DNA from: a virus
Length of the DNA stretch: 40,292 nucleotides
Reading direction: 5' to 3' (one strand)
IMG/VR virus record: IMGVR_UViG_3300043449_000557
Coordinates: 1 to 40,292 of that record
Numbering within the stretch: the stretch's first letter is position 1; each line of letters starts with the position of its first letter. The position numbers and the translations under genes are program-made. Below are positions 12,146 through 21,669 of the stretch, piece after piece. The notes under the pieces were generated by a model. It was not told where the DNA came from and made no database searches. It worked only from the letters and a program-made list of their open reading frames with translations.

Positions 12146-14262
12146 TGGCCTCTGATGATGTCGTAGCGGCTGGCAAGGTCAGCGATAACCCGGACGATGA
12201 CCGTCTGGCCACCATGCGTCACCGCTTTACGGTGGCGATGGCAGCCTATTCGGACAGCCGCGAAGACGAGCTAGACGATCTGCGGTTCATGGCGGGCTCG
12301 CCGGACAACGCATGGCAGTGGCCGGCGGACGTGCTGGCGACACGCGGTGCGGTGCAGGGCCAGACGATCAACGCACGGCCGTGCCTGACAATCAACAAGC
12401 TGCCGCAGCACGTGCGTCTCGTGACCAACGAGCAACGCCAGAACCGCCCGACCGCCCGCGTCATTCCCGCCGACGAGAACGCGGATCCGGAGGTCGCGGA
12501 GATCTTCGACGGCATCGTGCGGCATATCGAGTATATGTCTGACGCCGACGTTGCCTACGACACGGCCTGCGACAACCAGGTCACATACGGCGAAGGCTAT
12601 ATTCGCATCCTGACTGAATACACGAAAGAAGACTCTTTCGAACAGGACATTCGCATCGCCCGCGTCCGTAGCAGTTTCAGCGTCTATATGGACCCGATGA
12701 TCCAAGACCCGTGCGGTCAGGACGCGAATTGGTGCTTTATTACGGAAGACATTCCGAAAGCTGAATATGAGCGCATGTACCCCGACGCCACGCCTGTCAC
12801 AGGTATGATGAGTCAGGGCGTGGGCGACCAGACGCTTAGCATGTGGGTCAGCCAAGAGACTGTTCGCATCGCAGAGTATTTTTACGTCGACACTAAGCGC
12901 GCCAAGCTCAATCTCTACCCAGACAATATTACGGCGTTCGATGGCACGCCGGAGGATCGTCGATTAAGAACCGCGTATGGCAAGCCGCTGCGCAGCCGCG
13001 AGAGCGACCGTCGTAAAGTCATGTGGATCAAAACCAACGGCTACGAGGTGCTGGAAGAACGCGAGTGGGCGGGTAAATACATCCCCGTCGTCCGCGTGAT
13101 CGGCAACGAGTTCGAGGTCGACGGTCAGATCTACATTAGCGGTCTAGTGCGTAACGCTAAAGACGCGCAGCGCATGTATAACTACTGGGTCAGCCAAGAA
13201 GCGGAAATGCTGGCGCTGGCCCCCAAAGCGCCGTTCATCGGCTATGGCGGCCAGTTCGAAGGCTACGAAACCAACTGGAAGACGGCCAATACGAACAACT
13301 GGCCGTATCTGGAGGTCAATCCCGATGTTACCGACGGAGCCGGCAACCCGCTACCGCTACCTGAACGCGCCCAGCCTCCGATGGCTCAAACGGGCCTTAT
13401 TCAAGCCAAGATGGGCGCTGGCGAAGACATCAAGTCGACCACTGGCCAGTACGATAGTAGCATTGGGGCGACTTCCAACGAGCGGACGGGTCGTGCGATC
13501 CTCGCTCGGGAGCGGCAAGGCGACACGAGTACTTATCATTATGTCGACAACCTCGCGCGCGCGGTAAAATACGTCGCGCGTCAGCTCGTCGACCTTATCC
13601 CGAAGATCTACGACACGCAGCGTGTCGCGCGTATCATCGGCGTTGATGGCGAAGTCGGCATGGCGCGCATCAATCCGGCTCAACCGGAGGCGGTGCGCAA
13701 GATTGTCAACGAAGAGGGTATTGAGATCGCCAAGATCTACAATCCGAACGTCGGCACTTACGACGTGCATGTGTCCTCTGGCCCCAGCTACATGACCCGT
13801 AAGCAGGAAGCTATGGACACGATGGGCCAGATCCTCCAGACGAATCCGGCGCTTTGGTCGGTTGCGGGCGATCTGTTCGTCAAAAACATGGACTGGCCAG
13901 GCTCTGAGACGATGGCCAAACGGTTTGAGAAAATGCTTGACCCAAAAGTGCTTCAGGACACCGACGAATCGCCGGAAGCGCAGGCCATGCGTATGCAGAT
14001 GGAGCAAATGGCGCAGGAAATGGAGGCCACAACGGCCCAGATCCAGCAGCTTATGCAGTCCTATGAGATGCAGAAGCTGGCGATTGACGAGCAAAACGCG
14101 CAGATTAAGGCTTATGACGCCGAAACCAAGCGTCTGTCGGCCATGCAGGCGGGCATGACGCCTGAACAGGTGCAGGACATTGTTCAAGGCACCATCGCGG
14201 CGGCGCTGGACATGGGCGACATCGTGCCGGGCAACACGCCAATGAGGGAAATGGGACAATGA
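12145..14262 (+). CDS. P22-like portal protein (705 aa)
   Basis: Length and sequence fit the P22 gp1 portal family: an acidic N-terminus, a stem/wing region starting RPCLTINKLPQHVRLVTNEQ, and VTYGEGYIRILTEY. The C-terminal end is a Met/Gln-rich helical barrel (QAMRMQMEQMAQEMEATTAQ), as in P22-type portals with a long crown. It forms the dodecameric DNA gate at the head vertex and binds terminase and the gp4-like adaptor. Its start overlaps the basic protein gene and its end overlaps the next gene (ATGA). Confidence 0.92.
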   Translation: MASDDVVAAGKVSDNPDDDRLATMRHRFTVAMAAYSDSREDELDDLRFMAGSPDNAWQWPADVLATRGAVQGQTINARPCLTINKLPQHVRLVTNEQRQNRPTARVIPADENADPEVAEIFDGIVRHIEYMSDADVAYDTACDNQVTYGEGYIRILTEYTKEDSFEQDIRIARVRSSFSVYMDPMIQDPCGQDANWCFITEDIPKAEYERMYPDATPVTGMMSQGVGDQTLSMWVSQETVRIAEYFYVDTKRAKLNLYPDNITAFDGTPEDRRLRTAYGKPLRSRESDRRKVMWIKTNGYEVLEEREWAGKYIPVVRVIGNEFEVDGQIYISGLVRNAKDAQRMYNYWVSQEAEMLALAPKAPFIGYGGQFEGYETNWKTANTNNWPYLEVNPDVTDGAGNPLPLPERAQPPMAQTGLIQAKMGAGEDIKSTTGQYDSSIGATSNERTGRAILARERQGDTSTYHYVDNLARAVKYVARQLVDLIPKIYDTQRVARIIGVDGEVGMARINPAQPEAVRKIVNEEGIEIAKIYNPNVGTYDVHVSSGPSYMTRKQEAMDTMGQILQTNPALWSVAGDLFVKNMDWPGSETMAKRFEKMLDPKVLQDTDESPEAQAMRMQMEQMAQEMEATTAQIQQLMQSYEMQKLAIDEQNAQIKAYDAETKRLSAMQAGMTPEQVQDIVQGTIAAALDMGDIVPGNTPMREMGQ

Positions 14263-14615
14263 GCTGCGCGGATCTGATTGGACATTTGTTTTTAGCCCGC
14301 GATGTGACCCATTCGGTGCATTTGAACACGCGCAGCTACGCCAAACACAAGGCTCTGGGCGGTTTTTATGAAAAAGTCATCGATTTGGCTGATGATTTGG
14401 CTGAAGCCTATCAAGGCCGATACGGTCTGATTGGACCGATCACGCTGCATTCTGCTAAAAAGACCAATAATGTCGTTGAATTTCTTGAGGATTCGCTAAA
14501 AGAAATTGAAGAAGCTCGGAAAGAGTATAAAGACGACAGCGCCATCCAGAACATCATCGACGGGATTGTGGACTTATATTTGTCCACGCTGTATAAATTG
14601 AAGTTCCTAGCTTAA
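14259..14615 (+). CDS. DUF5856-like protein (118 aa)
   Basis: The product is helical: DVTHSVHLNTRSYAKHKALG, FYEKVIDLADDLAEAYQGRY, then two acidic helices. The conserved His-Tyr pattern resembles DUF5856, a ferritin/Dps-like phage family of unknown role. It is translationally coupled to the portal gene through ATGA. The domain match is from memory of the pattern and needs a profile search. Confidence 0.7.
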   Translation: MSCADLIGHLFLARDVTHSVHLNTRSYAKHKALGGFYEKVIDLADDLAEAYQGRYGLIGPITLHSAKKTNNVVEFLEDSLKEIEEARKEYKDDSAIQNIIDGIVDLYLSTLYKLKFLA

Positions 14616-14630
14616 AAATCGGGGCGCATA

Positions 14631-16364
14631 ATGGCCGATGTAAAGATCTCTCAGTTACCGTCAGCTTTGCTTCCTTTGACGGGATCGGAGATATTTCCGC
14701 TCGTCCAAAGCGGCGTGACAAAACAGGCGGCTATTAGTTCTATTCCGACGACGACAGTGATAAATGTCAAGGATTATGGGGCTGTTGGCGACGGCGTAAC
14801 TGATGATACGGCGGCTATCCAGGCCGCGCTAGATTATGCTCGATCATTAGTGCTTCAAACGGCCGTTAATCTTTACGACCCAAATTTTCCCAATAAAGGC
14901 GGCGCGACAGTATATGTTCCGCACGGAAACTATCGCATAACGCAGATAAATGTCCCTGAAACCGTTTATTTTGTCGGGGAAGGTAAAACTTCGACGCTTT
15001 TTACCTCTTCATATAATGGCGCTATCATTAGAAACCAAGTAGTTCTTGGCCAAGGTGGCTATGATAAAGCTGGCATATACATGGCCAACTTTGCGGTGCA
15101 AGGCGACCGCACAAAAACAAATCAGATCGGCATAGATACTCTGCGTCTTTTTGACTGCAAGCTAGAGAACATCACAATTTATAAGTGCGGTTCGCATGGA
15201 CTTCGTATTCGTCAAGCGCTTACTACTTCATTTGATAATATTACCTGCTCTAATAATGTTGGAGCGGGGTTTGTTATTGATGGCGGCATAGAATCGTGGG
15301 ATAATCCCGTAGCCAACGTATATCCTTCTAACGCCAATCAGCTTTTAAATTGTCACGGTTTCTTTAACGACGGCGCGGGGCTTCTGATTCAAGGGCGCGC
15401 TAACGGTAATATGATTATAGGTGGCAGTTACGAAAGCAACTATCTCAGCAGTGGTAACAACGTCGGATATAACGTCGAAATTACCGCTCTTACGATTTCG
15501 CGTAATTTAATTAATGGTATTTGGACTGAAGGCGCGGTTCAAACGCATATCTACATGAACGCGGCTTCCGCTTCTAGTGGCGTAGATATAACTGACTGGA
15601 AGCATTTTGGTAATGGTGCAAGCGGATTTGTCGATAGAGCCTTGATCTGCGATATAGGCACTGTTGCTATCAGAAGCGCCTTTGGCCAATCAGATAGCTA
15701 CAAACTTATCGCCGGGTCTATTTTACCTTTCCGCGTCGATATTGCAGGCGGCGATTCAATTGTTACCGTATTTAACTGCGCCGGGTCTACTATTACAAAC
15801 GGCCAGTTTCTTGAAGACGGCGCAGGCGCTGTTGTATCTTCGCTATATCAGTCTAATTATGGGCTGCCAATTTCAGGCATAAACTTTACAAGCACGCCCG
15901 CCAGCACCAACCCCAATATTCTTGATGAATATCAAGAAGGTGTTTGGACGCCTACTTTAGCGACAGACGGCGTTAATTTTGCGTCTATAACGTATGATCC
16001 TATTACTGCGGGCCGCTATACGAAAATTGGCAACATAGTTTACGTGCAAGGCGTTGTGCGGACCGACGCGGTAGACACAACCGGGGCTACAGGGACCATC
16101 GTTATCGGCGGGTTGCCTTTCACCGCTGTCGGCAATACAGCAGGCACACAAGATGGATTGGCGGCGGTTACTATCGGAAATTCATCGGCGTTTACCACAA
16201 ACAATCCGTCTAGCGCGGTTATAAGCAATGGCGCAACGCAAATGAACCTATATTACCGCGCTACTGCTAACGGAGCGTCAGCGTTTTTGACCCCGGCGCA
16301 TATCTCTACTGGCGCAAACTCTAACTACGTTCAGTTTTCAGCTAGCTATACTGCGGCGGTCTGA
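14631..16364 (+). CDS. Tailspike-like protein with pectate-lyase-type beta-helix (577 aa)
   Basis: Residues 1-40 form a short anchor (VKISQLPSALLPLTGSEIFP) resembling the start of the fibre protein at 23144. Residues 45-70 carry NVKDYGAVGDGVTDDTAAIQ, the signature of the pectate lyase superfamily (Pectate_lyase_3). Beta-helix type sequence follows. The C-terminal domain begins YQEGVWTPTLATDG and continues GRYTKIGNIVYVQG, a common spike or fibre end domain. It probably binds, and may cleave, a host surface polysaccharide. Its place between portal and scaffold genes is unusual. Confidence 0.85.
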   Translation: MADVKISQLPSALLPLTGSEIFPLVQSGVTKQAAISSIPTTTVINVKDYGAVGDGVTDDTAAIQAALDYARSLVLQTAVNLYDPNFPNKGGATVYVPHGNYRITQINVPETVYFVGEGKTSTLFTSSYNGAIIRNQVVLGQGGYDKAGIYMANFAVQGDRTKTNQIGIDTLRLFDCKLENITIYKCGSHGLRIRQALTTSFDNITCSNNVGAGFVIDGGIESWDNPVANVYPSNANQLLNCHGFFNDGAGLLIQGRANGNMIIGGSYESNYLSSGNNVGYNVEITALTISRNLINGIWTEGAVQTHIYMNAASASSGVDITDWKHFGNGASGFVDRALICDIGTVAIRSAFGQSDSYKLIAGSILPFRVDIAGGDSIVTVFNCAGSTITNGQFLEDGAGAVVSSLYQSNYGLPISGINFTSTPASTNPNILDEYQEGVWTPTLATDGVNFASITYDPITAGRYTKIGNIVYVQGVVRTDAVDTTGATGTIVIGGLPFTAVGNTAGTQDGLAAVTIGNSSAFTTNNPSSAVISNGATQMNLYYRATANGASAFLTPAHISTGANSNYVQFSASYTAAV

Positions 16365-16366
16365 CA

Positions 16367-16591
16367 ATGGTTGATTTCACAACTTATGACGCTGTGATCT
16401 TAGCGGATAAGAATGTATCTATCGGTTTTTCTGCGACCGACGGCATTTTTGTCTTAAACGACGCCATCGTTGTGCGTCAGGCGCAATATGATGCGTTCAC
16501 GCCGGCGGACATCGTCGACGAAGAACAGCGTCGTTGGAATGAATGGATTGCTATTGTTAACCCGCCGGAAGAGGTTGTGATCGATGGCTGA
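16367..16591 (+). CDS. Small acidic protein between spike genes (74 aa)
   Basis: The product MVDFTTYDAVILADKNVSIG contains an acidic helix DEEQRRWNEWIAIVNPPEEV. It lies two bases after the tailspike stop and overlaps the next gene by 8 bases. Position suggests a tail-fibre assembly or chaperone role, but no family is recognised. Confidence 0.7.
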   Translation: MVDFTTYDAVILADKNVSIGFSATDGIFVLNDAIVVRQAQYDAFTPADIVDEEQRRWNEWIAIVNPPEEVVIDG

Positions 16592-18773
16592 TTTCTATTG
16601 GGTTGGCGGAAATGGCAATTGGTCCGATTATGCTGCGCATTGGGCGACGACCTCTGGCGGCGCGATATTCAGGACAAATGCGCCCACAAGCGCAGACAAT
16701 GTATTCTTTAACGACAGCTCTGCGGCCGGAACTTTTACAGTAACGATTGATACTGCCACCGCAGTATGCGCGAATTTTGACGCCAGCGGCATTACCAATG
16801 CCGCGCGCAAAATGACGCTGACTGGGACGACATCCGTTGGTCTATTGTCCGTGAATGGAAACTGGACAAATCCGTCTGCTACGTATTTTGCGTGGACTAC
16901 TTGGACTGGCAATACGGTAACTTTTGCCGCCACTGGAACGATCATAACGAACGCCGTTTCGTTTGTGCCAGCAATCATCATAAATGGCGCGTCAGCGACG
17001 GTGACTCTTGGCGGGGCATTAACGGCTTCAAGCACGATTACGTTGACTAACGGCACGTTTGATACATCGGTGTCAAATTATTCGTTGTCAGCGACTGGCA
17101 TAACGATCTCTGCCAACTCAAATACGCGCGCGCTGAATCTTAACGCTTCCGCAGTCACGCTTTCTGGCGCGTCGCCATATACGGATAGTTCAACGGGCGG
17201 CTATACACTATCCGCCGGAACATCGACTATCACATGTTCAAATGCTAATCCTACGTTTGCGGGCGCGGGTAAAACATTTTATAATATTTCATTCAGTAGC
17301 GCCGCGTCTGGGTTCCCCGTAATAAACGGCGCTAACACATTCAATGATTTTTCAGTCACAAGTCGTAGCGCGACCGGCACTAAGACCGTGACGTTTGGGG
17401 CTAATACTACTGTTAATGGCACATTGACGCTTGGCGCCGCTAATACCGCAATACGCCGAATTTTTATCGTATCGTCGACCATTGGCACTCAACGCACACT
17501 GACTGTCGCTACATTTGCCGCAACGACAGATGTTGATTTTAGAGACATACAAGCCGCTGGCGCGTCTGTTTCTGTGGCTAACTGGAACTCTGCTGGCACG
17601 GGGCGCTTTGGCAACGCTGGCGGCAACGGAAATAAGATTACATTTGACACGCCTAAAACTGTATATTGGAATTTAGCGGCTGGCGGAAACTGGTCAGCTA
17701 CCGCATGGGCTACGGCTACCGGAAGCGGCGCGGCCGTTAACGTCAATAATTTCCCGCTCGCGCAAGACACCGCCGTATTCCAGGGTGATACCGCAACGCT
17801 TGCGGATGGCAATACTATAACTTTAGATAATAGCTGGCTTTTTGGCACGATAGATCTTTCAGCCAGAACTACCCCGACCTATGATGTAGTGCTTTCCACG
17901 ACAACGCTAAGCCCGATAAATATATCGGGTGATTTTAAATTGGGTACTGGCTCCACCGTCACCGGCACATCGGGCACGATTAATTTTTACAATGGAAATA
18001 GCGCTCTTCAGACAATAACGTCTAACGGCATAACGATAAACAAAAGTATAGCGTCATATGTGGGGTCGCAAAAAATAGCTGATAATCTTACGTTAGCAGC
18101 TACTTTTTCATTTTCACTTATTTCTGGCGCTTTTGACCTAAACGGAAAAACTTTATCCTGCCCGACATTTACTAATACAGGCTCCGCAACGCGATCTATC
18201 GCGTTTAACGGCGGGACGATTAGTCTTTCCGGTTCGGGCGCAACCGTCTGGAATGCAACTGGTTCTGGATTTACCACATCCGCTGGAACGGGTAACGGAA
18301 CAATTTCTCTTACGTCAGCAAGCGCCAAAACATTTGTTGGGGGTGGATATACTTACGCTGCCGCTTTGAACCAAGGAGGCGCGGGGGCGTTGACTATTAC
18401 CGGAAATAATACTTTTTCAGACATAACAAATACTTATGGAGCTACAGGGGCTACAACAATCAACTTTACTGCGGGCACAACTCAAACGGTATCGCAGTTT
18501 ACGGCTTCTGGAACATCCGGAAATCTTCTGTCTCTCAGAAGCACTGTAGCGGGGTCGCAGTTCATATTGTCGGACGCCAGCGGCACTAATAGCGTAAGCT
18601 ATTGCGACATAAAAGACTCTAGGGCTATCGGCGGCGCTACCTGGCTGGCATATACGACAAACGGAAATGTAAACAGCGGCAATAATTCTTATTGGCAGTT
18701 TGCTACGCCGGTTGTTTACAGTTATTCTACGGACGTAAAATTGCGTTCGTTAGCGCAACGCGGGAGAGTATAA
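16584..18773 (+). CDS. Large beta-rich adhesin or fibre-like protein (729 aa)
   Basis: The protein is Thr/Ser/Gly/Asn-rich with few charges, typical of secreted or virion beta-solenoid proteins. It starts with FYWVGGNGNWSDYAAHWATT and SADNVFF, a module widespread in phage and bacterial surface proteins. A related module, TVYWNLAAGGNWSATAWATA, begins near residue 353, so the protein looks like a tandem duplication. Many segments of the form GNTFSDIT or ITLTNGTF suggest repeated beta coils. It is probably a virion fibre or decoration. No enzymatic motif is seen. Confidence 0.7.
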   Translation: MADFYWVGGNGNWSDYAAHWATTSGGAIFRTNAPTSADNVFFNDSSAAGTFTVTIDTATAVCANFDASGITNAARKMTLTGTTSVGLLSVNGNWTNPSATYFAWTTWTGNTVTFAATGTIITNAVSFVPAIIINGASATVTLGGALTASSTITLTNGTFDTSVSNYSLSATGITISANSNTRALNLNASAVTLSGASPYTDSSTGGYTLSAGTSTITCSNANPTFAGAGKTFYNISFSSAASGFPVINGANTFNDFSVTSRSATGTKTVTFGANTTVNGTLTLGAANTAIRRIFIVSSTIGTQRTLTVATFAATTDVDFRDIQAAGASVSVANWNSAGTGRFGNAGGNGNKITFDTPKTVYWNLAAGGNWSATAWATATGSGAAVNVNNFPLAQDTAVFQGDTATLADGNTITLDNSWLFGTIDLSARTTPTYDVVLSTTTLSPINISGDFKLGTGSTVTGTSGTINFYNGNSALQTITSNGITINKSIASYVGSQKIADNLTLAATFSFSLISGAFDLNGKTLSCPTFTNTGSATRSIAFNGGTISLSGSGATVWNATGSGFTTSAGTGNGTISLTSASAKTFVGGGYTYAAALNQGGAGALTITGNNTFSDITNTYGATGATTINFTAGTTQTVSQFTASGTSGNLLSLRSTVAGSQFILSDASGTNSVSYCDIKDSRAIGGATWLAYTTNGNVNSGNNSYWQFATPVVYSYSTDVKLRSLAQRGRV

Positions 18774-19079
18774 ATGACTGCAAATGTTAAGGCTATCACG
18801 ACTTGTATGGGTTATCAGCCGATTACTGATCTGTCTTCGGCGGTCGGTCTTACTGTCCCGGTTAGAACCCCAGACGGCATGTCCACCAAAGCCAATTTCG
18901 CGCTTATTGTTGCTGAAACGCAGAATGTTCGGTGGCGCGATGATGGCACGGATCCAACAGCTTCTGTAGGCATGCTTTTGGTGGCCGGCGTTCCTTTTCA
19001 ATATGACGGCGATCTGTCGCGGATCAAATTTATTGAGACTACCGCCAGCGCCAAATTAAACATTAGCTACTACGTTTGA
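18774..19079 (+). CDS. Small virion-associated protein (101 aa)
   Basis: The product starts MTANVKAITTCMGYQPITDL and ends with FQYDGDLSRIKFIETTASAK. It is beta-rich with a regular pattern and belongs to a small protein type often found next to phage structural genes. The role is unknown; decoration or fibre attachment is possible. It starts directly after the stop of the adhesin gene, with GGGAGAG upstream. Confidence 0.65.
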   Translation: MTANVKAITTCMGYQPITDLSSAVGLTVPVRTPDGMSTKANFALIVAETQNVRWRDDGTDPTASVGMLLVAGVPFQYDGDLSRIKFIETTASAKLNISYYV

Positions 19080-19090
19080 CGCGGTAGCTA
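19064..19090 (+). terminator. Weak hairpin before the scaffold gene
   Basis: TAGCTAC and GTAGCTA form a 7-bp stem with a 13-base loop across the stop of the upstream gene, followed by TTTG. It may attenuate transcription or mark an RNA processing point before scaffold and coat. The T run is poor. Confidence 0.3.
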
Positions 19091-19144
19091 TTTGTATGTA
19101 AATATAAACGACCGACTAGCCGGATAGCTAGGACAGGAGACGTA

Positions 19145-19924
19145 ATGTCTGACGAAGAACAGGCTGTAGCGGAGATCAGCCCCGCGCCGGAACCGGAAGC
19201 CACGGCAGCGCCGGAATCTGCTGATACGACGCCGGAGGAACAGCAGCATACAAAATCGTTCTCTCAAGAAGAGCTGGACGCGATTGTAAGCAAGCGCCTT
19301 GCAAGAGAACAGCGGAAATGGGAACGTGAGCAGGCCCAGCGGCTTGCGGAGCAACAGGTTAAACAACCTGTCGCACCTCCTGCGGACCCCAACGATTTCG
19401 AGTCGGCTCAGCAATACGCGGAAGCGTTGGCGGAGCAGAAAGCTCGGGAAATGTTGGCTCAGCGCGAGGCCGCAAGGCAACAGGCCGAGTTCGTCGAGGC
19501 CTATAGAGATCGTGAGGAAGAGGCGCGGGATAAATACGAGGACTTTGAACAGGTCGCGTATAACCCCAGTCTCCCCGTCACGGACTATATGGCGCAGGCG
19601 ATTCAGGCTTCTGATATTGGCCCCGAGGTCATCTACTTCCTCGGATCCAACCCGAAAGAAGCCGCGCGTATTTCCCGGTTGCCGCCTGTCTTGCAGGCAA
19701 AAGAGATCGGCAGGATTGAAGCCAAACTGGTTGATAATCCGCCGGTCAAGAAGACATCAACCGCGCCAGCGCCTCTTGCGCCTGTCACGGCAACCCGGTC
19801 GAACTCTGGCCCGAGACGAGACACAACGGACCCCCGGTCCATAAAGGAAATGTCAACGTCGGAATGGATTGAAGCGGAACGTCAGAGACAGATCAAGAAG
19901 TGGGAAGCGCAGAATCGGAGATAA
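19145..19924 (+). CDS. Scaffolding protein (259 aa)
   Basis: An acidic Pro/Glu/Ala-rich N-terminus (AEISPAPEPEATAAPESA) is followed by a long, highly charged coiled coil (residues about 40-135, for example LAREQRKWEREQAQRLAEQQ), then a basic C-terminus. This is the usual plan of a P22-like scaffold, which shapes the procapsid and then exits. The gene has a strong AGGAG site and lies 3 bases before the coat gene. Assignment is by composition and position. Confidence 0.85.
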   Translation: MSDEEQAVAEISPAPEPEATAAPESADTTPEEQQHTKSFSQEELDAIVSKRLAREQRKWEREQAQRLAEQQVKQPVAPPADPNDFESAQQYAEALAEQKAREMLAQREAARQQAEFVEAYRDREEEARDKYEDFEQVAYNPSLPVTDYMAQAIQASDIGPEVIYFLGSNPKEAARISRLPPVLQAKEIGRIEAKLVDNPPVKKTSTAPAPLAPVTATRSNSGPRRDTTDPRSIKEMSTSEWIEAERQRQIKKWEAQNRR

Positions 19925-19927
19925 GGA

Positions 19928-21124
19928 ATGTCTAATTCGCTTCTTACCATTGACATGATTACTCGCAAGGCTTTGGAAATCCTTGAGAATAATCTTGTCC
20001 TGACCCGCACCGTTAACCGTCAGTATGACGATTCTTTCGCCGTTGAAGGCGCTAAGATCGGCTCGACCCTGCGTATCCGCCTGCCCGACCGCGCGCTGGT
20101 CACGGACGGCGCTGCGCTTCAGGTTCAGGACGACAACGAGCAGTACACCACGCTCGCGGTCTCCAGCCAGAAGCACATCGGCGTTAACTTTACGACCGCC
20201 GAACTGACGTTGCAGTTGGACGACTTTGCGGAACGTGTGCTGAAGCCGCGTATTTCGCAGCTTGCGTCTTCCATCGACGCCGACGTTGCGAACAGCTTCA
20301 AATACATCGGCAACTCGGTCGGCACGCCCGGCACGACCCCGGCCACTTCGCTGGTCCTGTTGCAGGCGCAGCAGAAGCTGAACGAGAACGCCGCTGTCAT
20401 GTCGCCGCGCTATGCGACGGTCAACCCGGCTGCGAACGCCGCGCTGATCGAAGGCATGAAGGGTCTCTTCAACCCGGTCTCGGCGATCTCGAAGCAGTTC
20501 AAGAACGGCATGTTCGGCGAAGGCATTCTCGGCTATGACGAGCTGAATATGTCGCAGTCGATCAAGCAGTTCACGACTGGCTCCCGCGCCGGCACGGTCA
20601 CGGTTAACGCCTCGGTTACTACTGAGGGTTCAACGACCGTTGTTCTGACGGGTCTGACGACTACGACCATCAAGGCCGGCGACGTGTTCACCATCGCCAA
20701 TGTCTATGCCGTAAACCCGCAGACTCGTGAGTCTACTGGTTCGCTTTATCAGTTTGTGGCTTTGGCTGACGTTACGGCGTCTACCACGGCTTCGGTCACT
20801 GTCCCGGCGATGTATTCGGCCACGCATGCTCTGGCCACGGTTGACGCTCTTCCGGTTAGCGGCGCGGCGGTTACGTTCCTCGGCGCTGCTTCGACGCAGT
20901 ATCCGCAGAACCTGATCTACCACAAGGACGCCATCGCGTTCGCCACGGCCGACCTCTTGCTCCCGCAGGGCGTCGACATGGCTTCGCGCCAGGTTCACAA
21001 CGGTATCTCGCTCCGTGTTGTCCGTCAGTATGACATCAACAACGACCGACTGCCCTGCCGTATTGACGTTCTGTATGGTTACAGCGTCATTCGTCCGCAG
21101 ATGGCGGTTCGCCTTTGGGGCTAA
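19928..21124 (+). CDS. Major capsid protein, P22 coat-like (398 aa)
   Basis: The N-terminus MSNSLLTIDMITRKALEILE and the segment TVNRQYDDSFAVEGAKIGST, RIRLP fit the P22 coat family (HK97 fold). A Thr/Val-rich insert at about 220-310 could correspond to a beta-barrel domain of the P22 I-domain kind. Length is near that of P22 coat (430 aa). Codon use is more regular and GC-rich than in the flanking fibre genes, as expected for a highly expressed gene. A hairpin terminator follows. Confidence 0.93.
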   Translation: MSNSLLTIDMITRKALEILENNLVLTRTVNRQYDDSFAVEGAKIGSTLRIRLPDRALVTDGAALQVQDDNEQYTTLAVSSQKHIGVNFTTAELTLQLDDFAERVLKPRISQLASSIDADVANSFKYIGNSVGTPGTTPATSLVLLQAQQKLNENAAVMSPRYATVNPAANAALIEGMKGLFNPVSAISKQFKNGMFGEGILGYDELNMSQSIKQFTTGSRAGTVTVNASVTTEGSTTVVLTGLTTTTIKAGDVFTIANVYAVNPQTRESTGSLYQFVALADVTASTTASVTVPAMYSATHALATVDALPVSGAAVTFLGAASTQYPQNLIYHKDAIAFATADLLLPQGVDMASRQVHNGISLRVVRQYDINNDRLPCRIDVLYGYSVIRPQMAVRLWG

Positions 21125-21127
21125 TAG

Positions 21128-21150
21128 AGGGGGCTTCGGCCCCTTCTTCC
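21128..21150 (+). terminator. Hairpin terminator after the coat gene
   Basis: GGGGC-TTCG-GCCCC is a stable stem with a UUCG-type loop, followed by TTCTTCCTCT. It lies 4 bases after the coat stop. The interrupted T run suggests partial termination, which would favour coat over downstream products. Confidence 0.6.
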
Positions 21151-21174
21151 TCTCTAATTTAGGAGCAACGTAAT

Positions 21175-21654
21175 ATGCCTACCAATAACCCCCCGACTCA
21201 GAGCGCGGTCTATCCGCTTGCCTCGTTTGGCCCTAACCCGACCCTTTCCACGGGCACGGGCGGCTACCAGTACACGGCTGGCGACATCAACGAAGCCGTT
21301 ATGGGCGTGCAGATCGCTCCGATTGCCAAGACTGCGGCGGCTACGCTGACTTCGCAGGAATTGGTGCAGGGTATCCTGACGACCAGCCTGTCCGGCGCGG
21401 TCGACATTACGCTTCCGATTGTTGTCACGGCCAATAATGTTACCGGCCTCAACGACATTGTGCCCAGCGCCAAGATTAATAGCTCGTTTGATTGGAACGT
21501 CATAAACCTGACGGCTTCCACTCATGCGGCTACGGTTGTTGTCGGCACGGGCTGGACGATTGTTGGCTCGGCGGCGGTTTCGGCGGCTACTTCGGCCGCT
21601 TTCCGCGCGCGCAAGACCAGCGACACGACTTGGTCGCTTTATCGCATCGCTTAA
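21175..21654 (+). CDS. Probable head decoration protein (159 aa)
   Basis: The product is Thr/Ala/Val-rich and probably all beta (STGTGGYQYTAGDINEAVMG, AATVVVGTGWTIVGSAAVSA), ending TTWSLYRIA. It has its own GGAGC site and follows the coat gene after a hairpin. Decoration or capsid-stabilising proteins commonly occupy this place. It ends in the same style as the next protein (TWYSVPL), so the two may be related. Confidence 0.6.
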   Translation: MPTNNPPTQSAVYPLASFGPNPTLSTGTGGYQYTAGDINEAVMGVQIAPIAKTAAATLTSQELVQGILTTSLSGAVDITLPIVVTANNVTGLNDIVPSAKINSSFDWNVINLTASTHAATVVVGTGWTIVGSAAVSAATSAAFRARKTSDTTWSLYRIA

Positions 21655-21669
21655 CACTAGGAGAAGGCA

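Noticed and set aside
13357-14259. 300-aa open frame on the minus strand inside the portal gene
   Set aside because: Antisense shadow caused by codon bias; very rich in His, Leu, Arg and Val and without any fold signature.
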